64,000 bases of DNA from Antedon mediterranea (lineage: Eukaryota; Echinodermata; Crinoidea; Comatulida; Antedonidae). The notes under the pieces are model-generated. The model did not search any database. It was not told where the DNA came from and saw nothing but the letters and a program-made list of their open reading frames with translations. Each line of letters begins with the position of its first letter. Position 1 is the first letter of the stretch. Of this stretch, positions 23,601 to 38,600 are shown one piece after another. The translations under genes were made by a program, and so were the position numbers. Location: the NCBI RefSeq assembly GCF_964355755.1, contig NC_092676.1, positions 17,528,288 to 17,592,287 on the forward strand, written 5' to 3'.

Positions 23601-26600
23601 ACATCATTGAGAAATATCTGAAAAAGAAACATTAGAGAATTAAACCTGTTGTTTAATATTTTACAAAACAATTAGAAATTGTTACAGTTAATTTAGGTAA
23701 AAGAAAATATACTGAAAGTTGCAATAAAAAGAAATGGAGAAGCCATCAGAAATTGAGGACTGTCTTACCAAATAGCAGACGACACATTATAGTTTGTAAA
23801 TTTAAAGATGTATTGTCCCTTGAAACACAAAAAATGAAGGTCAAAATATTCTAAATTTAAATTGGGCATATCAAAGTAATATTAAAATTATTCACTTTAA
23901 GTCGAAAATTCAAGCCAAAAACACAAGTTATACTTAATTAACAGGTAAATTAGTTTGATTATATTTTGTCTGGAAAATCGTCACGAGCGAAAGTAAACAA
24001 AGATTTCAAACCACGAGTATGGATTATGCATATGCTAATTAGGATTGTTTACAACTCGTCAGAGTGAGAATGTGTTTTCACACAGATTGCTAGAAAGTTT
24101 TATGATTATGCATACAGAGTAGCCAAATAAGCGCGTTGCATTATTGGATATGTTGTGATTGAAAACTTTGACTGAAAGGTAAAGTTATTTTTTTAACAAA
24201 AACACGTCTGTATTTGAGTTAAATGATTTTTTTGGACTAATTTTGGTGAAAGTTAATAACTCACCTTGACAGTTATTAACCCAACGGTAGGGGGTGACAC
24301 ATTGTCATCTGTGACTTCAATGATAAGCAAATATTCGGTAACTTGTTCATAATCAAGAGTTGTTGCTATAGTAATCAGAGCCTTGTCGGTGCCAATATCA
24401 AATTCCTGGGATCCTCCAATATTTGGTTCTGGATCTGAAAAAAAAAATGTTATTTGTTATGTTAATGTTATTAAACATTAATTGAACGCATAGTTCTATA
24501 AATAATTAAACTGGTAATACTATTTATCAGCTTTGCATGTTTAGTACCATTTAAGTCGGAATTACAAAAGTGGCATTTCATCACATTTATCATTCTTTTA
24601 TTTATAGGTAACTTAATTTTAAAGAAATCCATAAGAAAATCTACATAAATATATGTCTTATGGAGTACAGTTGTAATGTCATGGACTTCTTAAAAATTCA
24701 TTTTACATTCTTGTATTCTCACCTCCTACTGTTGATTCTGTACAAATATAGAAAGTGGTACCGTTGATGATTTTTGTAACTAGAGACGAGGAAGTGGTTG
24801 GTGGTTCACCTGCGTTAATGTTGTCAGTACTGTACTCTTTGACAGTAAAGTGACGGCCTCCATTACCTGAAAATGCGTAGATTAAAGTGTATTCCTCGAT
24901 ATGACCATCATCATTAAGAACTAATTTCATTCCATGTTTACATTGCTATTGATCATTATTGACAACTAGATGTTTATTGTTTTTTAGTGAAAATTAATCT
25001 CCGTGGAAACTACTGTGGATCATTCAATATTGAAACATTTTATTGTTGTAGTGTTAGATTCCATAGATATAAATAACAGTAAACATTTCTGTATAAATTT
25101 CCAAAAACTGAGTGAACATGATGTTTTCTAAATTCATAAGATCTACATTTGACCGAGGATTGAGTGTATAAACCTACCAACCTGAAACAATCGTAACATT
25201 ATAATTGGGACCAGTAGAAAAGGCATCAGCAACCCATATTGTTTCAATAATCCCATCAACATACAGGTCTTCATCAATAGTTATAGCATAATCAGCAGGT
25301 GGTTCGTCTACTTTAAGATCCAGAAACGACACGCCTTGCATTTCAAAGTAGAATTTTGAAATGCAAGGTTCTCGCTCAGTCAAAAACATGTCAAAACGAT
25401 AAGTTACTCCAACCTAAAATAAAAGTATTTAAATTTTCATCTCATGTATAAGTAGGTAATGAAGCTCACAACTGTCTTGTACATGGAGTGATAGTTTCCG
25501 AAACTTACTGTTAAGTCTAGGTAGGCTCGTTCAGAGTTGACATATCCAGTTGTAACACAAACCCCATCTATTATAGTTCCCTCTTGTGGTGTGACATACC
25601 CACCACCTGCAACATAAAGTAAGCCCAATGTTATTGGGGTTTTTTTCAATTTAACAAAAATGGAACATTTTAGTTTTAATTCTGCTTCATTAATTTATAA
25701 AGTGTAGATTGAACGGTATTATACACCTTCCTGACCGTCCCCTCCTTTCTCTAAATAAAGCTATAATGTTTTGTTTACATGATTTCAAATGTTTTATGAA
25801 AATCAAGCGTACCATTTGCATTTGATAGTTGTATGCTCTTGCAATAATCAGGATCTGTTGCGCCACCAACAAGAACTTGAATAACTAACACCTTGTTGAT
25901 ATACAACCACAGTTCATCTCCTCCACCTAGTGTTATAGTTTCCGTACCTTGGAATACAATTCCTGTTCTTAGCACACTTGTAAATCTAAAGATAAATAAC
26001 ATATTTGTTTTAAATTCCACACTTCTAATATCTATCAAAAGACAATCTTGCAGAACATGCTTATTTGTTTTTATATCCGTTATACAAGTCAATATTTACT
26101 TTTATATGTTTCTTTCACAAAAAAAACTTGTTTTACCAAAGGTTAATCGCATTATTCTTAATTTATGAAAACATATATTATTTCACAACATCACAAAATA
26201 ATGCAATAAACAAAATGAAAGATTACCCAAAATTATGAAGAAAAAAATCACAATCTCGTTGACCTTCTGATGCGTAACCTAAGCCATCAACTGGAAAGTA
26301 TTCATCTGTATAGTACCTAGAAAACAAATTGTTACAGTAATCCAAACAATGTTATCCAATCTGTATTGCATAAATAAATTTAAAACAGTAATATACTGAA
26401 TTTGTATGGAAGTGACACAACATCAATTTAATATATATATATTTAAGTATAGCCAGTATTAGTATGTTAGTTAAAGAGATATTGTGTTAAGGGATTGGGT
26501 TGGTTGGTATTCTTAGGAAAATAATAATTATAATTATCTTCATGAATTATGCAGGCCTATCCTTATTCAAACAAATATTGTAACAAGTGAGATTACCTGT

Positions 26601-29600
26601 GTATAGGATCATCAAGAGAAGATGTATTTAGCCATGGAATTGTGCGTGTTCCTTCTATGACATAATTTTTTGAGTTATCACGAAACCACTCGGAGAAAGA
26701 ATCGCCTGAGGGATTGTCAGAAATGACTAGCCAACCTCCATAAGGACTGGATACATATTCTGGATTTGTGATCAGACTTTTCTGCGTTGCTGTGAAATCT
26801 GGATGACTTACTCTAAAAAAAATTTCAATACATTTTTCTTCTATTTTAGATCAGTCAATTGTGATTACAGATTAAATAGGCGGTCTTGTCTAATTAGTTA
26901 AGAAAAAATAGATTAATGCACACTTTGGGCATACTTTATGTTAATAACAGTTGCTGTTTTCCCATTAAATTTTAGAGATTGAACTTGCATGTGTTAACTT
27001 TGCTGCTGAAATATTAAAAACACATTAAGTTGTCGCAAAATAGTAGATATTAGATATTAAATAGATATATAATATATATTCTACTTTTAATGCATACTGC
27101 CTGCTCATTATTGCAATAATGATATATTTAGTCATGTAGTAAGTTTAGTATAAATAATTACCTAAAGTCATAATATGTAAATGATAAGGATATATCATTT
27201 ACATCAATATCAGTCTGGTTACTGGGTACTGCAGTAGGCTTATTTTCTACTGTTGTTATGTAATATGGTTCACTAGCAGCGCTTGTATAACCATTGGCTG
27301 TTAACTGAATAGTACATGTGTAGTCTGTTCCGTATTTGGTGCCGTATGTTTCATCCATCAGTAGGTATGTGTTGTTAGTATAACCGGTAAGTGCTGTAGC
27401 GGTATCACTGGTACAAATAACTGTGTAACTCCTGAAAAAGTAATGTGTTGGGGTTTTTTTATGATCACTTTGATCTTTGATATAGCTTTGCGCTATGTAA
27501 TCTCTGATAAAGGTTATACAACTAGAGAGTCAACTACTTGATAGGAGCGGGGTAAAGTTATACCTGCTGCTGGTATATGAGTAAGTAGTGAGTGCGAATT
27601 TAAACTGGTATGTTTGATCTTTTGCGTCGTGTGTTGGAGTTGACTTTCTAGTTTTATACTACCTATATGAATTTTATACATACCAAGAACTCGTGTCTAT
27701 TGTAGTATTCATAGTTGTTTTTGCTGGATTAAGAATATTTGGGTGTGACCAGTTTGCTAGCAGCTCATTTGGATTTGGTGAAGACAATTTTACATATTGT
27801 GCAGCTGTAAAATACAAGGTTCATTTCAATGTGAATAATTCTAAATTCATCTAGCTTTGTTTAGTGATATGACATGGAATTATGTATTTGAAACTACACA
27901 TTGAATAATACACATATTCTACACCGTGATTCTTTTTGTATACCTTTTGAGTACTACCGTAAATCTTGTAATAGTAACCCACGTTCTAATAGTAACCCCC
28001 TTCTAATAGTACGCCCTAACCCACCTTATAAGTAAATCTATAATAATAACCCACTACTCTAATAGTAACCAATGGGGGTTAATATTATAGTCACAAAAAC
28101 TATTGACAAAATGATGATGCAGCCGCATTTTGAAAATTAGGAGATGATGCATGTTGATCAAATGACATTATGAAGACTGGTCGTTTATGATGCAGCCGTA
28201 TTTTGAAAACAAGGAGATAATGCATGTTGATCTCGGGAGTGGGGAGGATTGAGTGTTATTGAGTTTATAAATTAAAGTTAGAATTATTTATTCATACTGT
28301 TTTATTATTTTGCTATGATTTGCTGACCAAAAACGTTGGGGTGGGTTACTATCATGTGCCTAATTTAAGATTAATAGTAATAGTAACCCACTAATCTAAT
28401 AGTAAACCACCTTCTAATAGTAACCCACCTTCTAATAGTAACCCACTAATCTAATAGTAAACCACCTTCTAATAGTAACCCACTAATCTAATAGTAAACC
28501 CCCTTCTAATAGTAACCCACTAATCTAATAGTAAACCACCTTCTAATAGTAACCCACTAATCTAATAGTAAACCACCTTCTAATAGTAACCCACTAATCT
28601 AATAGTAAACCACCTTCTAATAGTAACCCACTAATCTAATAGTAAACCACCTTCTAATAGTAACCCACTAATCTAATAGTAAACCACCTTCTAATAGTAA
28701 CCCACTAATCTAATAGTAAACCACCTTCTAATAGTAAACCACCTTCTAATAGTAAACCACCTTCTAATAGTAACCCACCTTCTAATAGTAAACCACTAAT
28801 CTAATAGTAACCCACCTTCTAATAGTAACCCACTAATCTAATAGTAACCCACCTTCTAATAGTAACCCACCTTCTAATAGTAACCCACCTTCTAATAGTA
28901 ACCCACCTTCTAATAGTAACCCACCTTCTAATAGTAACCCACTAATCTAATAGTAACCCACCTTCTAATAGTAACCCACTAATCTAATAGTAACCCACCT
29001 TCTAATAGTAACCCACCTTCTAATAGTAACCCACCTTCTAATAGTAACCCACCTTCTAATAGTAACCCACCTTCTAATAGTAAACCACCTTCTAATAGTA
29101 ACCCACCTTCTAATAGTAACCCACCTTCTAATAGTAACCCACCTTCTAATAGTAACCCACCTTCTAATAGTAACCCACCTTCTAATAGTAACCCACCTTC
29201 TAATAGTAACCCACCTTCTAATAGTAACCCACCCTAAAAACAATCAAAGAATAATAACAATTAGAAGATTACGGTATTCAGAAGCTACTTACTACATTGA
29301 AATAGACTTGTGTAATTAACATTGGTAAAATAAGTATTTTCGTCTGCCAAACTAGTAACAAAAGTAACACCCTGAAGTGCAGATGGTTCCATACACTCGC
29401 CTCCAAATATTGACTCATTTACAGCAAGAAATGAGAAGTATGTGTCACACGTACAGCCGATTTGGTTGTTGCTTAAATCACTGTAAACAAAGAGTTATGG
29501 TTTTAAAGATTGTTGATACTTTCGTTTAATTGTTGAGCATTGTATTATATTATGAATTTAGGGCAACAGTATGAGTAAGAGGGATGAACAAAACAAAAAG

Positions 29601-32600
29601 TGAGCCCCTCAAGATGACAAGTATTGATGGTAATGTTACTAACTACATTAAAAATCTTAATTTGATGTAAGCAACGAAATATGATATATATTTGAATAAA
29701 ATTAAGTTTGTTTTGTAATAATAGCAAACCAAATTGTTGTAATACTAAGACATGAGTAAGAAATTCGTCACTGATTGTTCAATCCTATCAGATTGAGATT
29801 TATAGTAAGGACCCCGGACAGTAACCCACGCTCAATGAATTGGGCTCACCTTACCCATTCTGTATCAACCACAGAAGATTTTTTTATATTTTTAAAACTA
29901 TTTTAATACCTACATATTTGTCAGGTATGTTGTATCAACTCCAGTAAATGCATTTTCACCAAAACTTTTAATAAAATTATCTTCCAAATTCCTAAAAAAA
30001 ACAACCAAGTATATTTATTACAAAATCTGACAAATTCATGATTCGCAAGCACATTTGCTAAATAAAGGTAAAATTAACAATGTAAATTTGTATTTTATTT
30101 GTTCCACAGTAGTCAAGTCAAATTCATTAGAGATGAGCTCTCTATAAGAAATTTTAAAATGCCATATAATAATTGTATGAATTCTACATATTTTATTAAT
30201 TGTCCTGTATTTACTATAAATAATACATATCTATATATATATATATATATATACACTGTTGTATATTTTTATTAAAAAGCTCATAACATTTCAAAATATA
30301 ATAAAAAATGTAATTGCCTTACAATGTTTGAAGATTTGGTAAAGAGACAGTAGTTGGCCAATGTTCGATTAAGTTGTTACTCAAATAACTATATATAGAA
30401 AAGTAAGGTGTTAACAAAACCTCTAATTTAAAAATCTTTTGTGCTGTGAAGTAGACTCAATTAGGAATAGGCCATTTTTAGATGTATAATAATTAGTCCA
30501 TGGTTATACACCTATCTAGCTATGCTTTGTACTTTCTGCTACTGTAAGCCACTTAAGGTTAACTATGCGTTTAAAATTGTGCATGATGTATGTCACAAAT
30601 TGGATCAAACAATTTGGAGAATTTACACAAAATAATGCGGTGTTACTTACATATACATTAAGTTTGTAAGATTATAAAAGATACCCTCTTCAACCTCAGC
30701 TATCTTGTTGTTTTGAAGTTTTCTATTTAAAATATATATATAGGCCTATATATTAAAGATAATATATGCACACTAGCAAGGATACTTTTTCTAAGCATTT
30801 TGTATACAAAAACAAATTTGGAAAGTTCAGTGATTACTCTGGCTCTATAGAGCACAAGGACCAAAAGTGTTGTTTTTTTTTTTATAATCGGAGTAAAACT
30901 AAGCCTGAAATATCAAACGTCCTATATGTAATTTTTATAGTAATTATAGAAAAAAAAGTTATGAATCATACAAGGCCTACATTTTAATATAATGCCTTTT
31001 GTTACATGGTATTTTTTTTCTTCTGTGTTCATACATAGAGAGAGAAAAGCAGTGTTTGAAGCATTTTTCATAATTATCCTTGTATATATTTCATTGCTCT
31101 TACATTGTTTGCAAAGATGTCAATCCATCAAAGGAATGTCTGTCCAACTTAACAAGAGCATTGTTTGATAGGTTACTGTAAATAAATGATTATGTATTAC
31201 ATAGTATTTCATAATGAAATTGTAAAAGTTATTACCAGTAGTAGCACTAAAAAACGTAGCTTAAAAAAGAATTTTATCCGGATTTACAAAAGCAAAACAA
31301 AAATGTGATAACTGAAATAAAGAATAAATGAAAAATCCATCTCTCAGAGTAACTAAATGTCGTATGTGCACTTAAACTATTAAAATCACAGCAAAATAAG
31401 TTATAAGTCAAATGCATTATTTTTAATCAGAAACAGCCAATTGTGAAAGTACTAAAACCTATTAAAACGAATAACTTACAGTGATCGAAGACTTGCATGA
31501 CTTCCAAATGAGCCTTCGGGAATGCTAGCAATGTTATTGCCGGATAAATCTAGTGTGTCTACACTCTGGCTGGAGAGGGCGGTTGCTGGGAATGCTGTCA
31601 ATGCATTATTGGAAAAATATCTAAAAATAATAATTATGATAAAACCCGTTTTCAAACAAAATAGTAACGACTTTCACTTCCTTTGAAACTTATAATTCTT
31701 TTCTTTAATTATATTTTGTCTATCTTTTGAACCAATAACATAAAATCTAATTGAAACAATACAGTTGATTGATTGATTGATTGGCTTATAACCTTTTAGC
31801 CACTTTTCATCAGAGTTTTGTGTTGCTGTAGTACTTATCAGTGTTGTTCAATTTTCTATGTATTTTTACTGTTTTATTTTTTATATATGATATGCCCGTT
31901 TAAAAAAAACCAATGCTTTAAATAAAGATACTATGACTATGACTATATCGAGACAAGATTCAACGTAACTCAGTTCCTAGTAACATACAACTGACCACGT
32001 ATCAACGTATCGCAAAATATTGGCATTTGCGTGCAGTCGAGTTGTGTTGAGTGGAATTGAATAAACAAAAGCACTCATAACTCGTAACTTCCAGTTGAAA
32101 GTTGCAAAATAAACATACCTTAAGATAAAAACTACGACTCTGGTAGTTATACTGCATTACTTATCAATAACAAAACTTACAGAAAATCGAAAGAAACTCC
32201 ATCAAATGTGTTGCCAGGTAGAGACGTAATCTCATTATTTTCCATGTGCCTTTAAGGAAAAAAAAAATTATTTATAAGTTATAATTTGATTTTCTGGCTT
32301 TTTCAATTGTCAAAGTCGTGTTCAATTTTGAGATTTTTTGCCATGTGGGTAAAAAAAACAGAGCTGGCTCTAATATTTCTATATTACGGAACATTGATTT
32401 TCGTATGGGAAATTAAAAAAAAAATCTGCTGGCCAAGAGGGCATATATAGAATGATTATAACCAATATACATCGCATGAATAAAAACGCATGGTATTACT
32501 TACTGTACTAGAAACAAAATATTCTGCCTCCACTTTCATATAACAATTGATAATAATTTCAAAATGTTTTTAATGAAATAAACTTAATAGTTATTAGTTT

Positions 32601-35600
32601 GTACATACAATTCATTAACTAAAGATCCACTATCACCAAACATGTTTCCTTTTAATGTTGTGATGCCATTATTTTGAAGATCCCTATAACAAGTACAAAT
32701 GACAAAATAAATGCATGAGTTGAAAATATGTATTTAACAATGAACAAATGAAGGAGGATGGTATCTTGAGTATAATCGACATTTATCATAACAGTATAAT
32801 TTTTATATATTTTCTTTTTGATTTCAGATATCCATACTTTTTTGGAGAATGAATAAGTTTTCATTCATTTATTATACCCTTTTTGAAAAAAAATAATATA
32901 ATATTTCTACTTACAGTTTATCAGTAATGGTAACTTTTGAAAATGCTTCTTCTTCAATTGTATTTATACTGTTCGAATATAAATACCTGTTGGTAGTAAA
33001 ACAATGTTATCAATTGAAATTAGTATGCCTAATGTTTTTTTTCTACCGATGTTGTGCACAACCGTTGTAGACAAATGCTATTAAATTCATTCCAGCTTTA
33101 TTTCGAGCAGTACAAATTTCCAAATATAAATTTTCACCAATGCTGATGCAGGTTGGATTGATTTTAAAATGTACAACTTTGTATTGCGAACAACGTTAAG
33201 TGCACAGTATGTAAATAACAAGGAGCAGTTATTGCATTTGATTTTTTGTTTTAAATTGATAAATTCCACTCATAAACACTATATATAAGATAATAGAACA
33301 CGCGTATATCCGACTTTTAATATTTGGCGTTTACAAATTAACATTTTAATGCAAATTTATATCAAAGCATGCCTATTTTGAATCATTTAACGATCCTCAG
33401 AATTTCGAAAGTAATGCATTACAATAGGGCCTATTGAGTGTGAGGTATTGTAAAATCATGTGACGCGACACATTGACATGTATTTTAAGAAATGTGGTTT
33501 GGGAAATGTTGTTTACCAAAACAATAAAACCTATACTTACAAGTTTGTACAAGAGACATCACTAAATGTAAAGCTGTTAAGTGTTGTTAATTCCAAGCTA
33601 TACAGATTTCTGAAAACGATTTAAATTCAATTATGTCTAATTTTAAATTATTTTTTATTAAAATATTAACATAATAAAAGATTACTCTCCACCTCCACAA
33701 AACTCCAAAGGTTTATTAATGATAATTAAATGATGGCAAGTGGTCAATCATGTAGTGAAATACTATACTGCATCACAGTACCACTGCATTAATAAGAGGA
33801 AAAGTCATCAAGAGCATGGGCACACACTCATCAAATCAGAAGAAATCTAGTTAAAAAAGCTTAATTGTGCAGTGTACCATCACAAGTAACATGAATAAAA
33901 TTGCAATCATACTTACAAAGTATCTACATCTTGTATTGAATTAAAAGCATGCGATTCTAGGTTCTTCAAAGGATTTCCAATCAAACTTCTATGAACGTAA
34001 CAATTCAGAAATGTTAATACATAATACAAACCACATTATTTTTTTGGTAATGTAACATTTCTTGATCAATATTGTCTGCTTTTATTTTCAACAAAAAAAA
34101 AGAAAAATATCGAAGAAGCATAATGTACAAAAGAACAATTAATTACTTTATGAAGTTGGCATTGTATTCACGGTGGTTTCGAATATAGTTACTATGGACA
34201 GTTTTTTCAACGCGGTTTTATTGTCTTTGCTTATTGCCTTTGTTGTTATGTATTTGCATATGAATGCGAGAGCCGAACGCAAAGACAGCGATAACTACTA
34301 GGCTAATAAATTAACCATTAAACAATTAAAATATAGAATATATTAACAACAAATATCAATATTTGCAAGTAAATATATTAGTTTTATAGAGTAAATACTT
34401 CCAAGTAATACTTCAAATTATGCGATATTAATTCAGTTAATTATATTAGGCCTACATTTATAAGTATTTTTTTAAATTTCTATTCGCCTAGTGGAAACAG
34501 ACTTAATATAAGAGCATACTTACATTGTCGAAACATAAGCAGATGATAAAGTCAAAGAAACTGTATTGAACCCATACGCCTCTACAAATGATATTTGATT
34601 GTATCCCAAATGGCTAAAAACATCAACATTCGGTTACAAGACATAATAAACTATATCATAAACAAATAAAATTAACAAAAATTTTCAATTTTAACCAGTA
34701 AAATCATATTGATAATAATAAGATTATATATTATATTAGATGATAATAAAAGCAAACAAGAAACTTACAGTGTTCGATATACAGTTAAGTCTTTAAATGA
34801 ATTTGAGGGAACATCTGTTATTCGATTATACTGTAAATACCTTTTTTGAAAAAGATCAAATTAGAAAACTTACAACTTTCTACCCAAAAAAGATAGTATG
34901 TGAAAGTAATTAGAAAACCTCTTACACCTGTTAGTTAATAATGTTGCTTTTATCTATAAATAGTAAGTATATAATTAGACGGGTAAACCACAGTATGTAT
35001 CATGTTCCAAAACGTTTGCTGCTTTAACAAAAACATTCAAAAGGAATTTTTATTTTTGCCTTTAAAATATTAAAAAATAAATGTTCATGCTCAGTTTTAA
35101 ATATGCAGATACCACATGTGATACATGTGAGATATTGTATAGGTCGCTCTTAGAAGGAAAATACAAAACTGTCTTACAAGTATCTCATAGATTTTGAATG
35201 AAAGTCTCCACCTTGTGGTATTCGTGAAAGTTCATTGTTTTGCAGATATAAATCAGTAATTGATGATCTGTTGGCGAAGGTTCCATCCTCTATGTATGCG
35301 ATTTCATTTGATTGGAAATCAGCTAGGGTAGATAGAGGGCAGTCTTCAAATGATGTGATAAGGAGACGTCCCAGCTTGTTATAAGCTAAATCTCTAAAAG
35401 GTTAAAATAAATTTAATGCAGGAAAAAACCTTCCCACATTGTTGTATAAAACTAATTTCATAAAAGTTTGTTAGTAAATGAGGCAACCACTATACGAGAT
35501 TTCCTATGAGTATAACTTGAAACCTCCATGTGTGAACCATTGTAATACATATTCCCAATATATGTATATAGTGTATGCTATATCATGTGTGCTCCATACT

Positions 35601-38600
35601 GGTATTCCGTAAATGAAAGCTGCAACTGTATGTTGGACACTGCTATTATACCCACCATATACATTTTATTGCATTCAACATGAATAATATTGAGAACATT
35701 TAGGAAAATATTTCAAAGGATAAAATAACTTCTTTGGCCGCTGAAGTGCACTCTACTTTCAGGTTTCGGTTGAGCAACATTTATACTGTACCTACTGCGC
35801 TTCACAACAATCAATAATATTAAAGGATACAAAATTAACAAATGACATGGATACACTTGGGTGTATTGAAAAAGAATGTCTTTAACTCACAGAAATCGAA
35901 GACTGGTACATCCATCTAGAGCTGTATCTGGAATCTCATCGATATTGTTACTTCCAAGATCAAGAATTTGTAGATTACTCATGTTACGAAATGGATTTTC
36001 ATGTAGAAAGTGAAATTGATTTGATTGTAAATTTCTGCAATGAAAATAAATTTACATATTTAAAATATTTTCTGCTAATTATATCTTCCACTGATAATAA
36101 ATTTTTTTCCAATGTTCTAACATAACCGATCTTGTGTATGACATATCCACAGAATATATATTTTGCATAACATATATTTTTGAATCTAAATTATGTACCT
36201 TTAAGTTGTTAAACAAGTTGTATCAAAGTATATTAACAGAAGAAACCAATAAATTATAAATTATTTTCAATAAACTCCACATATTTATAGAATATTACTT
36301 ACATTGAAGTCAACTCTAATGGAAATGTACCATCTTCTATTGAGAGTATGACATTTGATTGAAGGGCTATTGTACGCAAGGTGGATAGACTTGAGAATGT
36401 ATCGGCCAATAAAAACGCAATCTTGTTATTATTGAGTTCTCTGTGTACATCATGTTTAAAGAAAAATGTAAAAACAAAAATAAATAATATAATTCAAAAA
36501 TTGATTTTATTTTTCAATAAAACTTTGATCTGCGCCAGTGTAATGATAATATTAACACGATGATAAGTATTATATATATATTTATGTTGCATTATGCATA
36601 AAGGTTAACATTGTTATCTAAATATATTCTTTTGATTTTATAGGCTTTCTTGTTTCTAGTTCATTTGTGTCCTTACCTTCATTTTAATTTAAAGTTTCTT
36701 GGTGTGTGAAAGGATCAGGTACCGTAAGATTGATTTTTAATTATGTAATACCTCTTTTAGTTTTGTATTTTAATGTGTTTTTCTTTACTGTATATTCATG
36801 GATGCAACACAATCTAGATAAAGGACCCCATCAATATCTCCATCTAAAAGTAAGATTTCTTTGGTTCCTGAACCCAACCCTTTGTGTATGCTTCCTCTAG
36901 AAGGTAAACTTATCAAATAAATCATATGACAACATTTTGAAGGAAACAATCCCAGTACAAAACATCAACTAACAATTATAACAATTTGCTGATTAAGTAA
37001 AGGTAAAGTTTGAAATATTGGGATTTAATGTAATTAACAAAGAAATATGAAATGTCATTGAAGCAGTTCCATTTATTAATAAAATGCATGTGCATTATAC
37101 AATGTTATAAAAGTTAAAATATTTTACAACTACACATTTGAAATATAATGAATACTATCATTTTTAGAAAATAATTACCAAAGGGTATTAGGTGGTTTAA
37201 TTCTGAAATTATTCGGTTGTTTAGGCGTATTGTGATTTTTTATATATTAAGTATACATATTCGTTTTATTATAAATCAAAGAGCTGCATAAGCAGGACAT
37301 AGAAATAAATCAACATTCTTTTTAATATATATTAAAATTTTGGTATTTTAACTTTAATGTAATTTTTTTTTTGGATTAATACATTTTGACTTACACAATG
37401 GTTTTAAATACATTAGTAAGAAAATGAGTTGAAAATACATAAATTTCGCATTATTATTATTATTATAAACATTCTAACAAAGGACGAAATAAAGTGGATT
37501 GAACCTACATCAGGAAAAAATGTATGTTTGAGCAACAGTGACAATTTTACTCAGATTATTCTTAGTAGGAATTACTTACAATGTATTGATGTGTGGTAAA
37601 TGACTTCCATTTTTAACAGCATCAGGAACATATTTAAAACGATTATATCCGAGGTATCTGTAAATAAAATAGTGAAATTTAGTCTTGGGTTCTATTTTTC
37701 AATAATTAATAAAAAGAGGCATATACATGAAGGTACTTATCATAAAATGTATTTTTAAATTGTATGTTTGATGTCACTCAGAAAGTATTAGTACGTAGCA
37801 CTCTCACATATAGGTACAAATCATTTTAAATAAACGTAAATTAAATTGTTTTTATAGGAACAATGACAATGCTTAGTTCTTTGTTTTTACATCCTGTATT
37901 ACTTGTTTGTTTTTATGTCGTCATCGTCGTCATCGTCATCATGCACATTATTCAATGATGTTGGCTATTTAAACCTCACCAAAGAGATTCAGCTATTGGT
38001 ACTTTCTCATCAATCCACAACATGGGTTTTGTGGAGAATACACCAGAATACATTCAGTTAACATGACAAAGAAAACATAAAAAGATCGATAAGTAAAATG
38101 TACTCAAAATCACTTACAACATCTGCAGGTTTGATAGACATGAAAATGATTCTGTTTCCATAGTAGTCTCATCAAGTAAATTTGACTGAAGATCAAGAAT
38201 TTTGAGGGATTGTAAATTACACATGTCATCCTCGCGTATTCCTTTTATATAATTGTTAGATAAATCTCTGCAACACAAATAGAACTGTGATGATGAATAT
38301 TGTTTACACGTTTAATAATAAGATTATATTAAGAATAGTATTAACATTGAAATACTGGTATTGATAGTTCAGAATACTTACAAAGATGTGACACTTGACA
38401 ACATTAGAAAAGGATCATGTAAATTGAACCTGTACTTGTAGTATGTTAGAGCAGATGAAGTGAATGCATCCTCAGCATACAATGTTATGTTCCTGATAAA
38501 ATTGTGATCCAAATACCTGTTAAACGAATAATAACTTATTTAACTTTCGAGATTATTTCATAGTATTGAATAAAACCCATGTATGAAAGGCCTCCATTCA

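Noticed and set aside
25893-26168. Plus-strand 91-residue frame
   Set aside because: It is antisense to a fibro-slime exon and intron, with no motif.
28370-29235. CRISPR-like array
   Set aside because: There are no unique spacers. Units abut directly and differ only by A/B type. The genome is eukaryotic.
28965-29243. Open minus-strand frame of repeated WVTIRR, like a structural repeat protein
   Set aside because: The 18-bp unit length keeps the frame open automatically. It lies in an intron, and neighbouring units with type B sequence break the pattern.
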